Counted from the stretch's first letter, positions 1 to 9,408 are shown. The stretch is DNA of 64,000 bases from JALYUA01 sp039933215 (GCA_039933215.1 JBDTOO010000010.1:1-64000); one strand, 5' to 3'. A program made the numbers and translations. The notes: generated from the letters alone by a model not told the origin.

Positions 1-69
1 TCCGCGCGGAGGAGGTTCGCGATGCGGGAGGCCGACGGTCGCGCAGCGACCCAAAAGCCTCCGGTTTGA
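1..69 (+). CDS. possible 3' end of an upstream gene (partial)
   Basis: The frame is open from the window edge to a TGA at 67-69 and its third codon positions are mostly G or C, as in real genes here. Read as a tail it gives about 22 residues ending in QKPPV. An ATG at 22 preceded by GGAGGAGG at a good distance could instead make a 15-residue leader peptide. Nothing identifies a family, and the call rests only on codon bias and the open frame. Confidence 0.25.
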   Translation, partial: SARRRFAMREADGRAATQKPPV

Positions 70-82
70 CTGTCCCAAACGC

Positions 83-100
83 TTGTGAAAAAGTTCACAC
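83..100. promoter_or_regulatory. Rex operator upstream of nuoA
   Basis: The sequence TTGTGAAAAAGTTCACAC matches the Rex consensus TTGTGAA-N4-TTCACAA at all but the last base. Its two 7-base half-sites are complementary at 6 of 7 positions and are separated by AAAG. A -35-like TTGACT lies at 66-71, so the site falls where the -10 element would be; the best -10 at a 17-base spacing is only AAAAGT. Binding here would block polymerase. Rex is known to leave its sites when NADH rises, so nuo expression would be induced by a high NADH/NAD ratio. The rex gene itself sits at the end of this operon. Confidence 0.85.
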
Positions 101-133
101 GCTTCGGATTCAGGAGGGGAGGTCGGGGCGCGC

Positions 134-487
134 ATGGCACGGGACTACGTTCCCATTCTGATTCTGATGGGCGTGGCGGCGGTCATCGCCGCCGTGATCA
201 TCCTCCTCTCGACCCTCCTCGGCCCGCGGCTGAAGACGCGCCGCAAGCTCGACACCTACGAAAGCGGCGTCCCTCTTCTCGACGCGTCCCATAAGCGGAT
301 CTCGATCAAGTTCTTCGTCATCGCCATGGTCTTCATCCTGTTCGACGTGGAAATCGCCTTCCTGTACCCGTGGGCCCTGATCTACCGCACGGGAGGCCCG
401 GGCCTCTTCGTCGAGATGCTCGTCTTCCTCGGGATCCTCGCCGTCGGCTACGCGTACATCTGGAAGAAAGGGGCCTTCGACCTGTGA
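134..487 (+). CDS. nuoA: NADH-quinone oxidoreductase subunit A
   Basis: Small membrane subunit of respiratory complex I, 117 residues, the usual family length. It has three hydrophobic helices (about 5-30, 58-78 and 88-108). The conserved loop YESGVPL (about 42-48) and the FDVEIAFLYPW stretch (about 70-80) identify NuoA. A GGAGGGGAGG-type ribosome site precedes the ATG. It is the first gene of the operon and lies just downstream of a Rex operator. The genes that normally follow it (nuoB, nuoC, nuoD) are absent; its stop codon overlaps the nuoE start. Confidence 0.97.
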   Translation: MARDYVPILILMGVAAVIAAVIILLSTLLGPRLKTRRKLDTYESGVPLLDASHKRISIKFFVIAMVFILFDVEIAFLYPWALIYRTGGPGLFVEMLVFLGILAVGYAYIWKKGAFDL

Positions 488-1002
488 GCCATCGCCGCTA
501 CGCGGTCGAGGAATCGGGGCACCCCGCCGACTTCCCTCCGGAGGCGAAGGCCCGCATCGAGCGCATCCTCGCCCGCTATCCAACCAGGCAGGCGGCGCTC
601 CTGCCCGTTCTCTGGGTGGCGCAGGAGACGTGGGGCTGGATCTCCAGGGAGGCCGCCGAGGAGGTCGCGCGGCTCCTCGAGCTGTCGCCCGCGCACGTGG
701 ACGGCGTCCTGACGTTCTACACGATGTACAACCTCCGGCCGGTCGGAAAGAACCTGATCCAGATCTGCACCTCCCTCTCCTGCCACCTGGCGGGGGCGGC
801 GGGGCTGATCGCGCGCTGTGAGCGCCGATTGGGGGTTCATCTCGAGGAGACGTCGGCCGACGGAAAGTTCACCGTCGTCGAGGTCGAGTGCATCGCGGGC
901 TGCGACAAGGCCCCGTCGATCATGATCAACGACACGTATTACGAGCCGGTGGACGAGAAGAAGCTCGACCAGCTCCTCGACACGCTGTCGGCGGACGCGT
1001 AG
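484..1002 (+). CDS. nuoE: NADH-quinone oxidoreductase subunit E (2Fe-2S)
   Basis: Thioredoxin-fold iron-sulfur subunit of the NADH-oxidising arm of complex I, 172 residues. The four cluster ligands are Cys95, Cys100, Cys136 and Cys140 (C-x4-C and C-x3-C, in ICTSLSC and CIAGC). The chosen start is the GTG that overlaps the nuoA stop as GTGA. The only longer version, from an ATG at 370, would read through nuoA in another frame. It lies directly before nuoF, its structural partner around the N1a cluster and FMN. Confidence 0.96.
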   Translation: MSHRRYAVEESGHPADFPPEAKARIERILARYPTRQAALLPVLWVAQETWGWISREAAEEVARLLELSPAHVDGVLTFYTMYNLRPVGKNLIQICTSLSCHLAGAAGLIARCERRLGVHLEETSADGKFTVVEVECIAGCDKAPSIMINDTYYEPVDEKKLDQLLDTLSADA

Positions 1003-1009
1003 GAACGCC

Positions 1010-2326
1010 ATGGCTGCCGAAAAGGTTCTCCTCGCGCGCGTCGGCAAGGAAGACTCGCGGTCCCTGCGCGGGTACGTCGACGACGGCGGCTACAAGGCGC
1101 TCCGGACCGTGCTCACGGGCGGGTGGACTCCCGAGAAGCTCACCGACGAGGTGAAGCGGTCGGGCCTTCGCGGCCGCGGCGGCGCCGGATTTCCGACCGG
1201 CATGAAGTGGGGCTTCGTCCCCAAGGACACGAAGGGAAAGCCCGTCTACCTCCTCTGCAACGCCGACGAGTCCGAGCCCGGCACGTTCAAGGACCGTCTC
1301 ATCATCGAGGAGGATCCTCACCAGCTGATCGAGGGGATCATCCTCTCGGCCTACGCCCTGCGGTGCCGGACCGCATACATCTACATCCGGGGCGAGTTCT
1401 ATCTCGGGGCCCGGGTGCTCGATGACGCCCTGGAAGAAGCCCGCGGGGAGGGCTTCCTCGGCGAGAACATCCTCAATTCCGGCTACTCCCTGGACCTCTG
1501 GGTCCACCGCGGGGCCGGCGCCTACATCTGCGGCGAGGAGACGGGCCTGATCGAAAGCCTCGAGGGAAAGAGGGGCCAGCCCCGGATCAAGCCGCCGTTT
1601 CCCGCCGTGTCCGGCGTCTTCGCGGCCCCCACGATCGTCAACAACGTCGAGACCCTCGCGTGCGTCGTCCCCATCGTCAACCGCGGCGCCGAGTGGTTCG
1701 CGAAGATCGGGCGCAACGAGAAGAACACCGGGCCGAAGCTGTACTGCATCTCCGGCCACGTGAACCGGCCGGGCGTCTACGAGGCCCCGATGGGCCTGCA
1801 GATGAAGGACCTCATCTTCGGCGACGACTTCGCCCGCGGAATGCGGGACAACCGGCGCGTCAAGGCGGTCATCCCCGGCGGCGCCTCGGCCGCGATGCTG
1901 ACGGCGGACGAGATCGAAGACTGCCCGCTCGACTTCGACGGACTGGCCGCCAAGAAGTCGATGCTCGGTTCGGCGGCGATCATCGTGATGAACGAGGACA
2001 CCTGCATCGTGAACGCGGCGCAGAACCTGACGAAGTTCTTCGCGCACGAGTCGTGCGGCCAGTGCACGCCGTGCCGTGAGGGCACGCCCTGGCTGAACAA
2101 GGTCGTTTCGCGCATCGAGGAAGGCGCGGGCCGCGCCGAAGACATCGAGCTTCTCGAGCGGATCTCGAACCAGATGGGCAACGGGATGACGATCTGCGTC
2201 TTCGCGGACGCGGCGATCGCCCCCGTGCTTTCCTCGATCGGCAAGTTCCGCGAGGAATACCTCCATCACGTGAGAGAGAAGCGTTGCCTCGTGGGACCGG
2301 GCGCGGCAGCGCTGGTGACGGCATGA
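1010..2326 (+). CDS. nuoF: NADH-quinone oxidoreductase subunit F (FMN, NADH binding)
   Basis: Catalytic subunit of complex I that oxidises NADH and passes electrons through FMN to the N3 [4Fe-4S] cluster; 438 residues, typical length. The Gly-rich GRGGAGFPTGMKWGF motif at about 55-69 binds FMN and NADH. The SLBB region is in the middle. Cluster ligands are Cys349, Cys352 and Cys355 (CGQCTPC) and Cys396. It starts seven bases after nuoE and its stop overlaps the nuoG start. Confidence 0.97.
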   Translation: MAAEKVLLARVGKEDSRSLRGYVDDGGYKALRTVLTGGWTPEKLTDEVKRSGLRGRGGAGFPTGMKWGFVPKDTKGKPVYLLCNADESEPGTFKDRLIIEEDPHQLIEGIILSAYALRCRTAYIYIRGEFYLGARVLDDALEEARGEGFLGENILNSGYSLDLWVHRGAGAYICGEETGLIESLEGKRGQPRIKPPFPAVSGVFAAPTIVNNVETLACVVPIVNRGAEWFAKIGRNEKNTGPKLYCISGHVNRPGVYEAPMGLQMKDLIFGDDFARGMRDNRRVKAVIPGGASAAMLTADEIEDCPLDFDGLAAKKSMLGSAAIIVMNEDTCIVNAAQNLTKFFAHESCGQCTPCREGTPWLNKVVSRIEEGAGRAEDIELLERISNQMGNGMTICVFADAAIAPVLSSIGKFREEYLHHVREKRCLVGPGAAALVTA

Positions 2327-4053
2327 GCTCCGCGCCGAAGCCCGGCGGCGACCCGAAGCCGCCCGGGGCTCCCCCGACCGCCGCGGAATCGCGGCCCGGG
2401 GGCCCTCCGCCCCCGGCTCCGCCTCCCGAGAAGAGCACCTTCACGATCCTCTTCGACGGAAAGCCGATCGAGGTCCCGAAGGACGTGAACCTGATCGAGG
2501 CCGCGAAGCTCGCGGGAATCGAGATCCCCCACTTCTGCTACCACCCCCGGCTCACCGTCGTCGGGCAGTGCCGGATGTGCCTGGTCGAGGTCGAGGGCAT
2601 CCCGAAGATCCAGGCCGCCTGCACGACGCCGTTGAAGGACGGCCTGTCGATCAAGACCACGACGGAGAAGGTCGTCCAGTCGCGCGCCGCGAACATGGAG
2701 TTTCTCCTCATCAACCACCCGCTCGACTGCCCTATCTGCGACCAGGCGGGCGAGTGCAAGCTCCAGGACAACTCGTTCGGATACGGAGACCAGAAATCTG
2801 ATTTCGACGAGCGCAAGCGCCAGTACCCGGGATTCGACCGCACACTGATCGGTCCGCACGTCATCGCCGACATGACTCGCTGCATCCAGTGCACGCGCTG
2901 CATCCGCTTCTGTCAGGAGATCGCGGGCACGGGGGAGCTCACGTTTCTCGACCGGGGCGGCCGGACGCTCGTCTGGACGCACGACGGGAAGCCCCTCGCG
3001 AACGACTGGTCGGCGTGCGCCGCCGACGTCTGCCCCGTGGGCGCCCTGACGACGCGGGAGTTCCGATTCCGCCGCCGGGTCTGGGACCTCCAGAAGACCC
3101 CCTCGGTCTGCCCCGGCTGCAACATCGGCTGCAACATCTCGATCGAATCGAAGGACTCGATCGTCTATCGCTTTCTGCCCCGGCTGAACCCGGAGGTCAA
3201 CGACTACTGGCTGTGCGACTACGGCCGCTTTTCTTCCGAAAAGCTGAATCAGCGGGAGATCGACAAGGCCACCGTCCGCGAAGGGGACGCGCCGCGGACC
3301 GAGATCGTCCCGTCGGCCATCGTCCGGATCGGCGCGGAGATCCGGCGGACGATCGAGGGAGCCGGTCCCTCCGCGCTCTTCTTCCTGGGCTCGGCGCACC
3401 TCTCGAACGAGGAGAACTTCCTTCTGCGCAAGATCGCGGATCACCTCGCCTGCGGCAACCGGGACGCCGTCGTCGATCGCTCCCGGGTCCGGCGGATGAA
3501 GTCGAAGACGGAGTGGATCGAGGGCGACCACTTCGGCGCGAACTTCGCCGGCGCGAAAGACATGGGGATGTCGCCGTCGTCCGGCGGCTACGGCCTCGAG
3601 GACGTCCTGGCGGGGCGCGCGACGCCCGAGGTGATCGTCGTGGGAGACGCCGCCTTCGCGGCGATCGCCGACGACCCGGAGCGGGTGGCGATCCTGCGCC
3701 GGGCGAGATTTCTCGCGGTCGCCGGGCGGACGGTCAACGCGCTGACCGCCACCGCCGATGTCGTCCTTCCCGCGTCCTCGCTCGCCGAGCGGGAGGGGAC
3801 GTTCACGAACGTCCAGGGGCGCGTCCAGAGGTTCGAGCGGGCCTTCCTGCCGAAACCGCCGGTGCGGGCCGCCTGGGAGCTCTTCCTCCTGCTCGCGGAC
3901 GCGCTCGGCTACGGCGACCGCGACTGGAAGCCGGAGGACCTGCGGCGCATGATCCAGGCCGAGGTCGAGGGCTACTCGGAGGTGACCGAGGCCGAGCTCG
4001 AAGGCGGCGGCCTCATGAGGAAGGGCCTCTTCGTCTCGACGGGGGCGATCTGA
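2323..4053 (+). CDS. nuoG: NADH-quinone oxidoreductase subunit G (iron-sulfur)
   Basis: Largest electron-transfer subunit of complex I. Ligands for N1b are Cys72, 83, 86 and 100. The His-Cys3 cluster N5 uses His132 and Cys136, 139 and 145. N4 uses Cys187, 190, 193 and 237 (CIQCTRC, then CPVG). Further cysteines lie in VCPGCNIGCN at the start of the molybdopterin-like domain. That domain is short: the protein is 576 residues against 700-900 in many bacteria. The start is the ATG overlapping the nuoF stop as ATGA. Residues 5-40 are Pro/Gly-rich and probably disordered. Confidence 0.95.
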   Translation: MSSAPKPGGDPKPPGAPPTAAESRPGGPPPPAPPPEKSTFTILFDGKPIEVPKDVNLIEAAKLAGIEIPHFCYHPRLTVVGQCRMCLVEVEGIPKIQAACTTPLKDGLSIKTTTEKVVQSRAANMEFLLINHPLDCPICDQAGECKLQDNSFGYGDQKSDFDERKRQYPGFDRTLIGPHVIADMTRCIQCTRCIRFCQEIAGTGELTFLDRGGRTLVWTHDGKPLANDWSACAADVCPVGALTTREFRFRRRVWDLQKTPSVCPGCNIGCNISIESKDSIVYRFLPRLNPEVNDYWLCDYGRFSSEKLNQREIDKATVREGDAPRTEIVPSAIVRIGAEIRRTIEGAGPSALFFLGSAHLSNEENFLLRKIADHLACGNRDAVVDRSRVRRMKSKTEWIEGDHFGANFAGAKDMGMSPSSGGYGLEDVLAGRATPEVIVVGDAAFAAIADDPERVAILRRARFLAVAGRTVNALTATADVVLPASSLAEREGTFTNVQGRVQRFERAFLPKPPVRAAWELFLLLADALGYGDRDWKPEDLRRMIQAEVEGYSEVTEAELEGGGLMRKGLFVSTGAI

Positions 4054-5093
4054 GCGATTCGCTTCTGGATTGGGCCCTCGTCGCGCTGCGCGTGTTGATC
4101 CCGCTCGGCGCCATCCTCGGCTTCCTTCCCCTGCTCCTGTGGGTCGAGCGCCGGGGAGCGGGACTGATCCAGGACCGGCCCGGGCCGAATCGCGTCGGGC
4201 CGTTCGGCCTCCTCCAGTCGCTCGCGGACGTCATCAAGTTCTTCTTCAAGGAAGACATCATCCCCACGCACGCGGATCGCGGCCTGTACCTCCTTGCGCC
4301 GGCGCTCGCGGTCTTCGCGGCGCTCAGCACGTTCGCCGTCATACCCTACGGCGCGACCCTGCCGCTCAAGCGGGGCGACGTGCCGCTCATCGGCGCGGAC
4401 GTGTCGATCGGAATCCTCTTCGTCTTCGCGATCACGTCCCTGTCGGTCTACGGAATCGTGCTCGCGGGATGGTCGTCGAACAACAAGTTCTCGCTGATGG
4501 GCGGCATCCGTTCGAGCGCGCAGATCATCTCGTACGAGCTCGCCATGACGACCGCCGGGGCGGGGGTCATCCTGAACGCGGGCTCTCTGCGTCTCACGGA
4601 GATCGTCGGTTCCCAGAACGGAACCTGGCTCCACGTCATCCCGAAGTGGAACGCCATCCCCCAGCTCGTCGGGTTCGTGGTGTTCTTCGTCTCCGCGTTC
4701 GCCGAGACGAACCGTACGCCCTTCGATCTGCCGGAGGCGGACGCGGAGCTCGTGGCGGGGTACCACACCGAGTACTCGGCGATGAAGTTCGCCATGTTCT
4801 TCATGGCCGAGTACATCAACGTCATCGTCGCCTCCGCGATGATGGTGACGCTGTACTTCGGCGGGTGGACGTTCCCCGGCTTCGTTCCTCACGGGATCGT
4901 GGGCGCCGTTCTCTCGATCGTCATCTTCACCGTCAAGACGCTCTTCTTCGTCTGGGTGTTCGTATGGGTGCGCTGGACGCTCCCCCGCTTCCGCTACGAC
5001 CAGCTCATGAACCTGGGCTGGAAGGTCCTCCTGCCGCTGGCGCTGTTGAACCTCTTCTGGACGGCGGGGCTGATCGCCGCCCGGGTGCTGTGA
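4050..5093 (+). CDS. nuoH: NADH-quinone oxidoreductase subunit H
   Basis: Membrane subunit linking the quinone site to the proton pumps, about 347 residues with eight hydrophobic helices. WVERRGAGLIQDRPGPNRVG near the N-terminus and FAETNRTPFDLPEAD in the middle are family signatures. The start is unusual: no ATG, GTG or TTG lies in frame near the end of nuoG, and the first (GTG at 4092) would cut into helix 1. A CTG at 4050 overlapping the nuoG TGA as CTGA gives the normal N-terminal length. nuoI, which usually follows nuoH, is missing. Confidence 0.93.
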   Translation: MSDSLLDWALVALRVLIPLGAILGFLPLLLWVERRGAGLIQDRPGPNRVGPFGLLQSLADVIKFFFKEDIIPTHADRGLYLLAPALAVFAALSTFAVIPYGATLPLKRGDVPLIGADVSIGILFVFAITSLSVYGIVLAGWSSNNKFSLMGGIRSSAQIISYELAMTTAGAGVILNAGSLRLTEIVGSQNGTWLHVIPKWNAIPQLVGFVVFFVSAFAETNRTPFDLPEADAELVAGYHTEYSAMKFAMFFMAEYINVIVASAMMVTLYFGGWTFPGFVPHGIVGAVLSIVIFTVKTLFFVWVFVWVRWTLPRFRYDQLMNLGWKVLLPLALLNLFWTAGLIAARVL

Positions 5094-5611
5094 TGGCCGG
5101 CTTCCCGGCGGAGCGCATCGCCTTCGACCTGGCGGCCGCCGTCATGGTGGTCTTCGCCTCCGTCATGGTCGTGCACAAGCACCCCGTCAAGAGCGTGCTG
5201 GCCCTGGTCGTGGGCTTCTTCGCGCTGGCCGTCTGCTACGTCGTCCTCTCGGCGCCCTTCATCGCTGCGATCCAGGTCATCGTGTATGCGGGCGCCATCC
5301 TCGTGCTCTTCCTCTTCGTGCTGATGCTCTTGAACGTCGAGGTCGAGGCTCGCATCCCGGCGGACCGCCGCCCGCTCCAGGTCGTGATCTCGAGTGCCGC
5401 GCTCATCCTCTTCGCCGGGGCGCTCCTCTCCCTGTTGCGGCGGGAGGGAGCGTCCGTGCCGGCGGGGCGGTCCGGGCCCGCGGGGGCGGAGATCGCGCCG
5501 CTCGCGAGGCTCCTCTTCTCCGAGTACCTGCTGCCGTTCGAGGCGCTTTCGGTGCTGCTCCTCGCCGCGCTCGTCGGGGCGTTCGTGCTCGCCCGGAGGG
5601 AGTCGTCATGA
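5093..5611 (+). CDS. nuoJ: NADH-quinone oxidoreductase subunit J
   Basis: Membrane subunit of complex I, 172 residues with five hydrophobic helices. The conserved QVIVYAGAILVLFLFVLML stretch (about residues 60-78) is the pi-bulge helix typical of NuoJ. The ATG shares its first base with the nuoH stop (TGATG), indicating translational coupling. The C-terminal half is less conserved and ends in a final helix. It replaces nuoI as the direct neighbour of nuoH, so the ferredoxin-like subunit must come from elsewhere. Confidence 0.95.
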   Translation: MAGFPAERIAFDLAAAVMVVFASVMVVHKHPVKSVLALVVGFFALAVCYVVLSAPFIAAIQVIVYAGAILVLFLFVLMLLNVEVEARIPADRRPLQVVISSAALILFAGALLSLLRREGASVPAGRSGPAGAEIAPLARLLFSEYLLPFEALSVLLLAALVGAFVLARRESS

Positions 5612-5919
5612 TCGGTGGGATCCCTCTCGGAGACGTCCTCCTCGCGTCCGGCGCGCTCTTCCTGATCGGCATCGCGGGCGCCCTCCTGCGCCGCAACGCG
5701 ATCACGATCTTCCTCTCGATCGAGGTGATGATGAACGCGGCCAACCTGGCGCTCGTCGGGTACGGCGCCGCGCTCGGCACCCGCGAGGGCCAGATCGTCG
5801 TGTTTTTCGTCATCGCCATCGCGGCCGCCGAGGCCGCCGTCGGACTCGCCATCTTCGTGGCGCTCTTCCGGCACACTGAGTCCATCAACGTCAACGAGAT
5901 CCGGCTACTCAAGTGGTGA
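5608..5919 (+). CDS. nuoK: NADH-quinone oxidoreductase subunit K
   Basis: Small MrpC-like membrane subunit, 103 residues with three helices, matching the family length. The helix containing LSIEVMMNAANLALV (about 36-50) carries the conserved Glu, and AIAAAEAAVGLAI carries the second one, both needed for proton translocation. The ATG overlaps the nuoJ stop as ATGA. The stop lies four bases before the nuoL start. Confidence 0.97.
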   Translation: MIGGIPLGDVLLASGALFLIGIAGALLRRNAITIFLSIEVMMNAANLALVGYGAALGTREGQIVVFFVIAIAAAEAAVGLAIFVALFRHTESINVNEIRLLKW

Positions 5920-5923
5920 GCGC

Positions 5924-7852
5924 TTGACGTCTCTTCCACTGTGGGTGATTCCGGCCCTGCCGCTGGCGGGGTTTCTGCTGTGCATTCTGTTCGGCCGGAG
6001 GCTCGGGAAGGGCTTCGTCTCCGCCGTCGGAGTCGGGTCGGTCGCCCTCGCGACGATCGCCGCCTACGGGCGGCTCCTCCCCTTCTTCGGAAGCGACCAT
6101 GCCCCCGTGGTCGAGACCATGGCGGGCTGGATCACGGCCGGATCGTTCTCCGTCGACCTGTCGTTCCGCCTCGATTCGCTCTCCGCGCTGATGGTGTCGT
6201 TCGTCTCCTTCGTCGGTTTCCTGATCCACGTCTACTCCGTCGGATACATGTCGCACGACGAGACGGACGCCGGGTATGCACGCTACTTCGCCTACCTGAA
6301 CCTGTTCATGTTCTCCATGCTCCTCCTCGTGCTCGCGAACAACTTCCTCCTCATGTTCGTCGGGTGGGAGGGCGTCGGCCTCTGCTCGTACCTCCTGGTC
6401 GGTTACTACTACGATCGGGACTACGCCGCCGCGGCGGGGAAGAAGGCGTTCGTCGTCAACCGAATCGGCGACTTCGGCTTCCTCCTCGGAATGTTCGGGA
6501 TCTTTTCGCTCTTCGGCAGCCTCGACTTCGGCACGGTGTTCGGGGCGGCGGCGGCGGATCCCGCCCGCTTCTCGCCCTTCCTGACGGTCGTGTGCCTCTG
6601 CCTGTTCGTGGGGGCTATGGGCAAGAGCGCTCAGGTGCCTCTGTACGTGTGGCTCCCCGACGCGATGGCGGGCCCGACGCCGGTGTCGGCGCTCATCCAC
6701 GCCGCGACCATGGTCACGGCGGGCGTCTACATGGTCACCCGGTGCAATGTCCTCTTCCGGCTCGCTCCGGACGCCATGGCCGTCGTCGCGATCGTCGGCG
6801 CCGCAACGGCGATCTTCGCCGGGGTCATCGCCCTCGCCCAGAACGACATCAAGAAAGTCCTCGCCTACTCGACCGTCTCCCAGCTCGGCTACATGTTCCT
6901 CGCGTGCGGCGTCGGCGCCTACGTCGCGGGGATGTTTCACGTGATGACCCACGCCTTCTTCAAGGCGTGCCTCTTCCTCGGGTCCGGATCGGTCATCCAC
7001 GCGATGGGCGGCGAGCAGGACATGCGGAAGATGGGCGGCCTCCGGTCGAAGCTGCCCGTCACGTACTGGACGTTTCTGATCGCCACCCTGGCGATCGCCG
7101 GAATTCCGCCCCTCGCGGGCTTCTTCTCGAAAGACGCGATCCTGACCGGCGTCTTCGAGCACCATCGTTACGGGCTGTTCGCGATCGGGCTGTTCACGGC
7201 GGGTCTGACGGGGTTTTACATGTACCGGCTCGTCGCGCTGACCTTCGCCGGCGGATTCCGAGGGACCGCCGAGCAGGCGCACCACCTCCATGAGTCGCCC
7301 CGCTCGATGACGATCCCGCTCGTCGTCCTCGCGTTTCTCTCCATCGTCGGGGGCTTCGTCGGGCTTCCTCCGGTTATCGCGGAAAATGGGGATCGCCTCG
7401 CGGCCTTCCTGAAGCCGGTCTTTCCGGCGCTCCCGGCCGCGGAGCACGCAGCCCTCTCCCATGCGACGGAATGGCTCCTGATCGCCGTCTCGACCGCCGT
7501 GGCGGCCACCGGCCTCCTGGTGGCGCGCCGGTGGTACGTCACGGACGGCGGACGCCCGCCCGCCCGCATCGCCGCGGCTCTCCCCGGGGCCTATGCCCTC
7601 GTGCGGGACCGTTTCCGCGTCGACGAGCTGTACGCCGCGCTCTTCGTCCGCCCGTTCGAAGCGCTCGCGCGGGGCCTGTGGAAGATCGTCGACGTCCTAA
7701 TCATCGACGGCGTCCTGAACGCCTCGGCGTTTCTCGTGGAGCTCACCGGCGACCTCCTCCGGTTTCTCCAGACGGGCAACGTCCGGAACTACGCCCTGAC
7801 GTTCTTTCTCGGCGTCGTGGCGCTGACGCTCTTCGTGATCGGGGCGTTCTGA
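5924..7852 (+). CDS. nuoL: NADH-quinone oxidoreductase subunit L
   Basis: Largest antiporter-like proton-pumping subunit of complex I, 642 residues and about 16 hydrophobic helices, including the long lateral helix region at the C-terminus. Motifs include FVGWEGVGLCSYLLVG (about 145-160), the pump Lys/His stretch in LIHAATMVTAGVYM, and LAQNDIKKVLAYSTVSQLG. The predicted start is a TTG five bases after the nuoK stop; it gives a normal first helix. No ATG lies nearby in frame. Confidence 0.97.
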   Translation: MTSLPLWVIPALPLAGFLLCILFGRRLGKGFVSAVGVGSVALATIAAYGRLLPFFGSDHAPVVETMAGWITAGSFSVDLSFRLDSLSALMVSFVSFVGFLIHVYSVGYMSHDETDAGYARYFAYLNLFMFSMLLLVLANNFLLMFVGWEGVGLCSYLLVGYYYDRDYAAAAGKKAFVVNRIGDFGFLLGMFGIFSLFGSLDFGTVFGAAAADPARFSPFLTVVCLCLFVGAMGKSAQVPLYVWLPDAMAGPTPVSALIHAATMVTAGVYMVTRCNVLFRLAPDAMAVVAIVGAATAIFAGVIALAQNDIKKVLAYSTVSQLGYMFLACGVGAYVAGMFHVMTHAFFKACLFLGSGSVIHAMGGEQDMRKMGGLRSKLPVTYWTFLIATLAIAGIPPLAGFFSKDAILTGVFEHHRYGLFAIGLFTAGLTGFYMYRLVALTFAGGFRGTAEQAHHLHESPRSMTIPLVVLAFLSIVGGFVGLPPVIAENGDRLAAFLKPVFPALPAAEHAALSHATEWLLIAVSTAVAATGLLVARRWYVTDGGRPPARIAAALPGAYALVRDRFRVDELYAALFVRPFEALARGLWKIVDVLIIDGVLNASAFLVELTGDLLRFLQTGNVRNYALTFFLGVVALTLFVIGAF

Positions 7853-7854
7853 CC

Positions 7855-9408
7855 ATGAACGACCTGCTCTCGAACCATCTGCTTTCGGTGCTGATCTTCC
7901 TGCCGACGGCGGGGGCCCTCCTGCTGCTCCTCGTCCCCGAGTCTCAGGCGCGGATCGCGAAGACCTTCGCGCTCGGCGTCTCCGTGCTCGAGCTCGCCCT
8001 CTCGATTCCGCTCTGGATGCGCTTCGAGCCGTCCATGCCGGGCTTCCAGTTCGCGGAGCACGCAAGCTGGGTTCCGTCTCTCGGCATCTCTTACTCGCTC
8101 GGAATCGACGGCATCTCCCTCGTCCTCCTCATGCTCACGACGGTCCTGACTCCCGTTTCGCTTCTCTTCTCGGTCACGCACGTCTCGAAGAGCGTACGCG
8201 CCTTTTCCTTCGCGTTCCTCGCGCTCGAGACCGGCGTCATCGGGACGCTGTGCGCGCTCGACCTCGCCCTTTTCTACGTCTTCTGGGAAGTGATGCTCGT
8301 CCCGATGTACTTCATCATCGGCATCTGGGGCGGATCGCGCCGCATCTACGCCGCCATGAAGTTCTTCCTCTTCACGATGGCGGGCAGCCTCCTCATGTTC
8401 CTGGCGATCCTGTACGTGGCGGCGCGGCATCGCGCCCTGACCGGGGAGTGGTCTTTCCTGCTCTCCGATCTCATCCGGATCGATTTCCCGGGCGGCGTCC
8501 AGGCGGTCCTCTTCCTGGCGTTCGCGCTGGCCTTCGCGATCAAGGTCCCGGTGTTTCCCCTGCATACCTGGCTTCCCGACGCCCACACCGAGGCGCCGAC
8601 GGCGGGATCCATCCTTCTCGCGGGGGTTCTCCTGAAGCTCGGCGTGTACGGGTATCTGCGCTTCGCCCTGCCGCTCTTTCCCGAGGCCGCGATGCGGTAC
8701 GGCCCCTGGGTGGGTCTCCTCGGCGTGATCGGCGTCGTCTACGGCGCGCTCGTCGCGTACCCGCAAAAGGACATGAAGCGCCTCGTTGCGTACTCGTCGG
8801 TGTCCCATCTGGGCCTGATCGTCGTCGGAATCGGCGCGTTCACGGCCACGGCGCTCTCGGGAGCCGTGCTCCAGATGGTCAACCACGGCCTGTCGACCGG
8901 CGCGCTCTTCCTCCTCGTGGGCGTGCTGTACGAGCGCCGCCACACGCGCGAGATCGCCGCCTACGGGGGAATCGCCGGCGTGGTCCCGGTGACGACGGCG
9001 CTCTTCCTCGTCGCCACGTTCTCCTCGATCGGCCTTCCGGGCCTGAACGGCTTCGTCGGCGAGTTCCTGATCCTCCTCGGCACGTGGACCTCCTCCCACC
9101 GCTGGTGGGCCGTCGTGGCGGCGAGCGGAGTGGTCCTGTCGGCGATCTACATGCTGACGCTCGTCCAGCGCGTCTTCTGGAATCCGCTCGTCCACGATGA
9201 GAACCGGTCCCTGCCCGAGATCCGCGCGAGCGAGCTCGTGGCGGCGTCGGTTCTCGTCCTCCTCATGGTGTGGATCGGCGTACGGCCGAACGACGTGCTC
9301 GACCGGATCCGCCCCTCCGTCGACGCGCTGCAGACGACCGTCAACGCTCGCCGCGCCGAGGTCCGCGCCCGGCCTCTCCCGGCGATCCGCGCGGCGGAGG
9401 ACCGGTGA
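7855..9408 (+). CDS. nuoM: NADH-quinone oxidoreductase subunit M
   Basis: Antiporter-like proton-pumping subunit, 517 residues with about 14 helices. FYVFWEVMLVPMYFIIGIWG carries the conserved Glu, and PVFPLHTWLPDAHTEAPTAG and YPQKDMKRLVAYSSVSHLG are family signatures. The ATG lies two bases after the nuoL stop. The C-terminus is followed without a gap by nuoN, whose GTG overlaps the nuoM TGA. Confidence 0.97.
   Translation: MNDLLSNHLLSVLIFLPTAGALLLLLVPESQARIAKTFALGVSVLELALSIPLWMRFEPSMPGFQFAEHASWVPSLGISYSLGIDGISLVLLMLTTVLTPVSLLFSVTHVSKSVRAFSFAFLALETGVIGTLCALDLALFYVFWEVMLVPMYFIIGIWGGSRRIYAAMKFFLFTMAGSLLMFLAILYVAARHRALTGEWSFLLSDLIRIDFPGGVQAVLFLAFALAFAIKVPVFPLHTWLPDAHTEAPTAGSILLAGVLLKLGVYGYLRFALPLFPEAAMRYGPWVGLLGVIGVVYGALVAYPQKDMKRLVAYSSVSHLGLIVVGIGAFTATALSGAVLQMVNHGLSTGALFLLVGVLYERRHTREIAAYGGIAGVVPVTTALFLVATFSSIGLPGLNGFVGEFLILLGTWTSSHRWWAVVAASGVVLSAIYMLTLVQRVFWNPLVHDENRSLPEIRASELVAASVLVLLMVWIGVRPNDVLDRIRPSVDALQTTVNARRAEVRARPLPAIRAAEDR

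Noticed and set aside
2889..4049. Long upstream extension of the nuoH frame
   Set aside because: It is the out-of-frame reading of nuoG, rich in Arg and Pro, and ends exactly where NuoH similarity begins.
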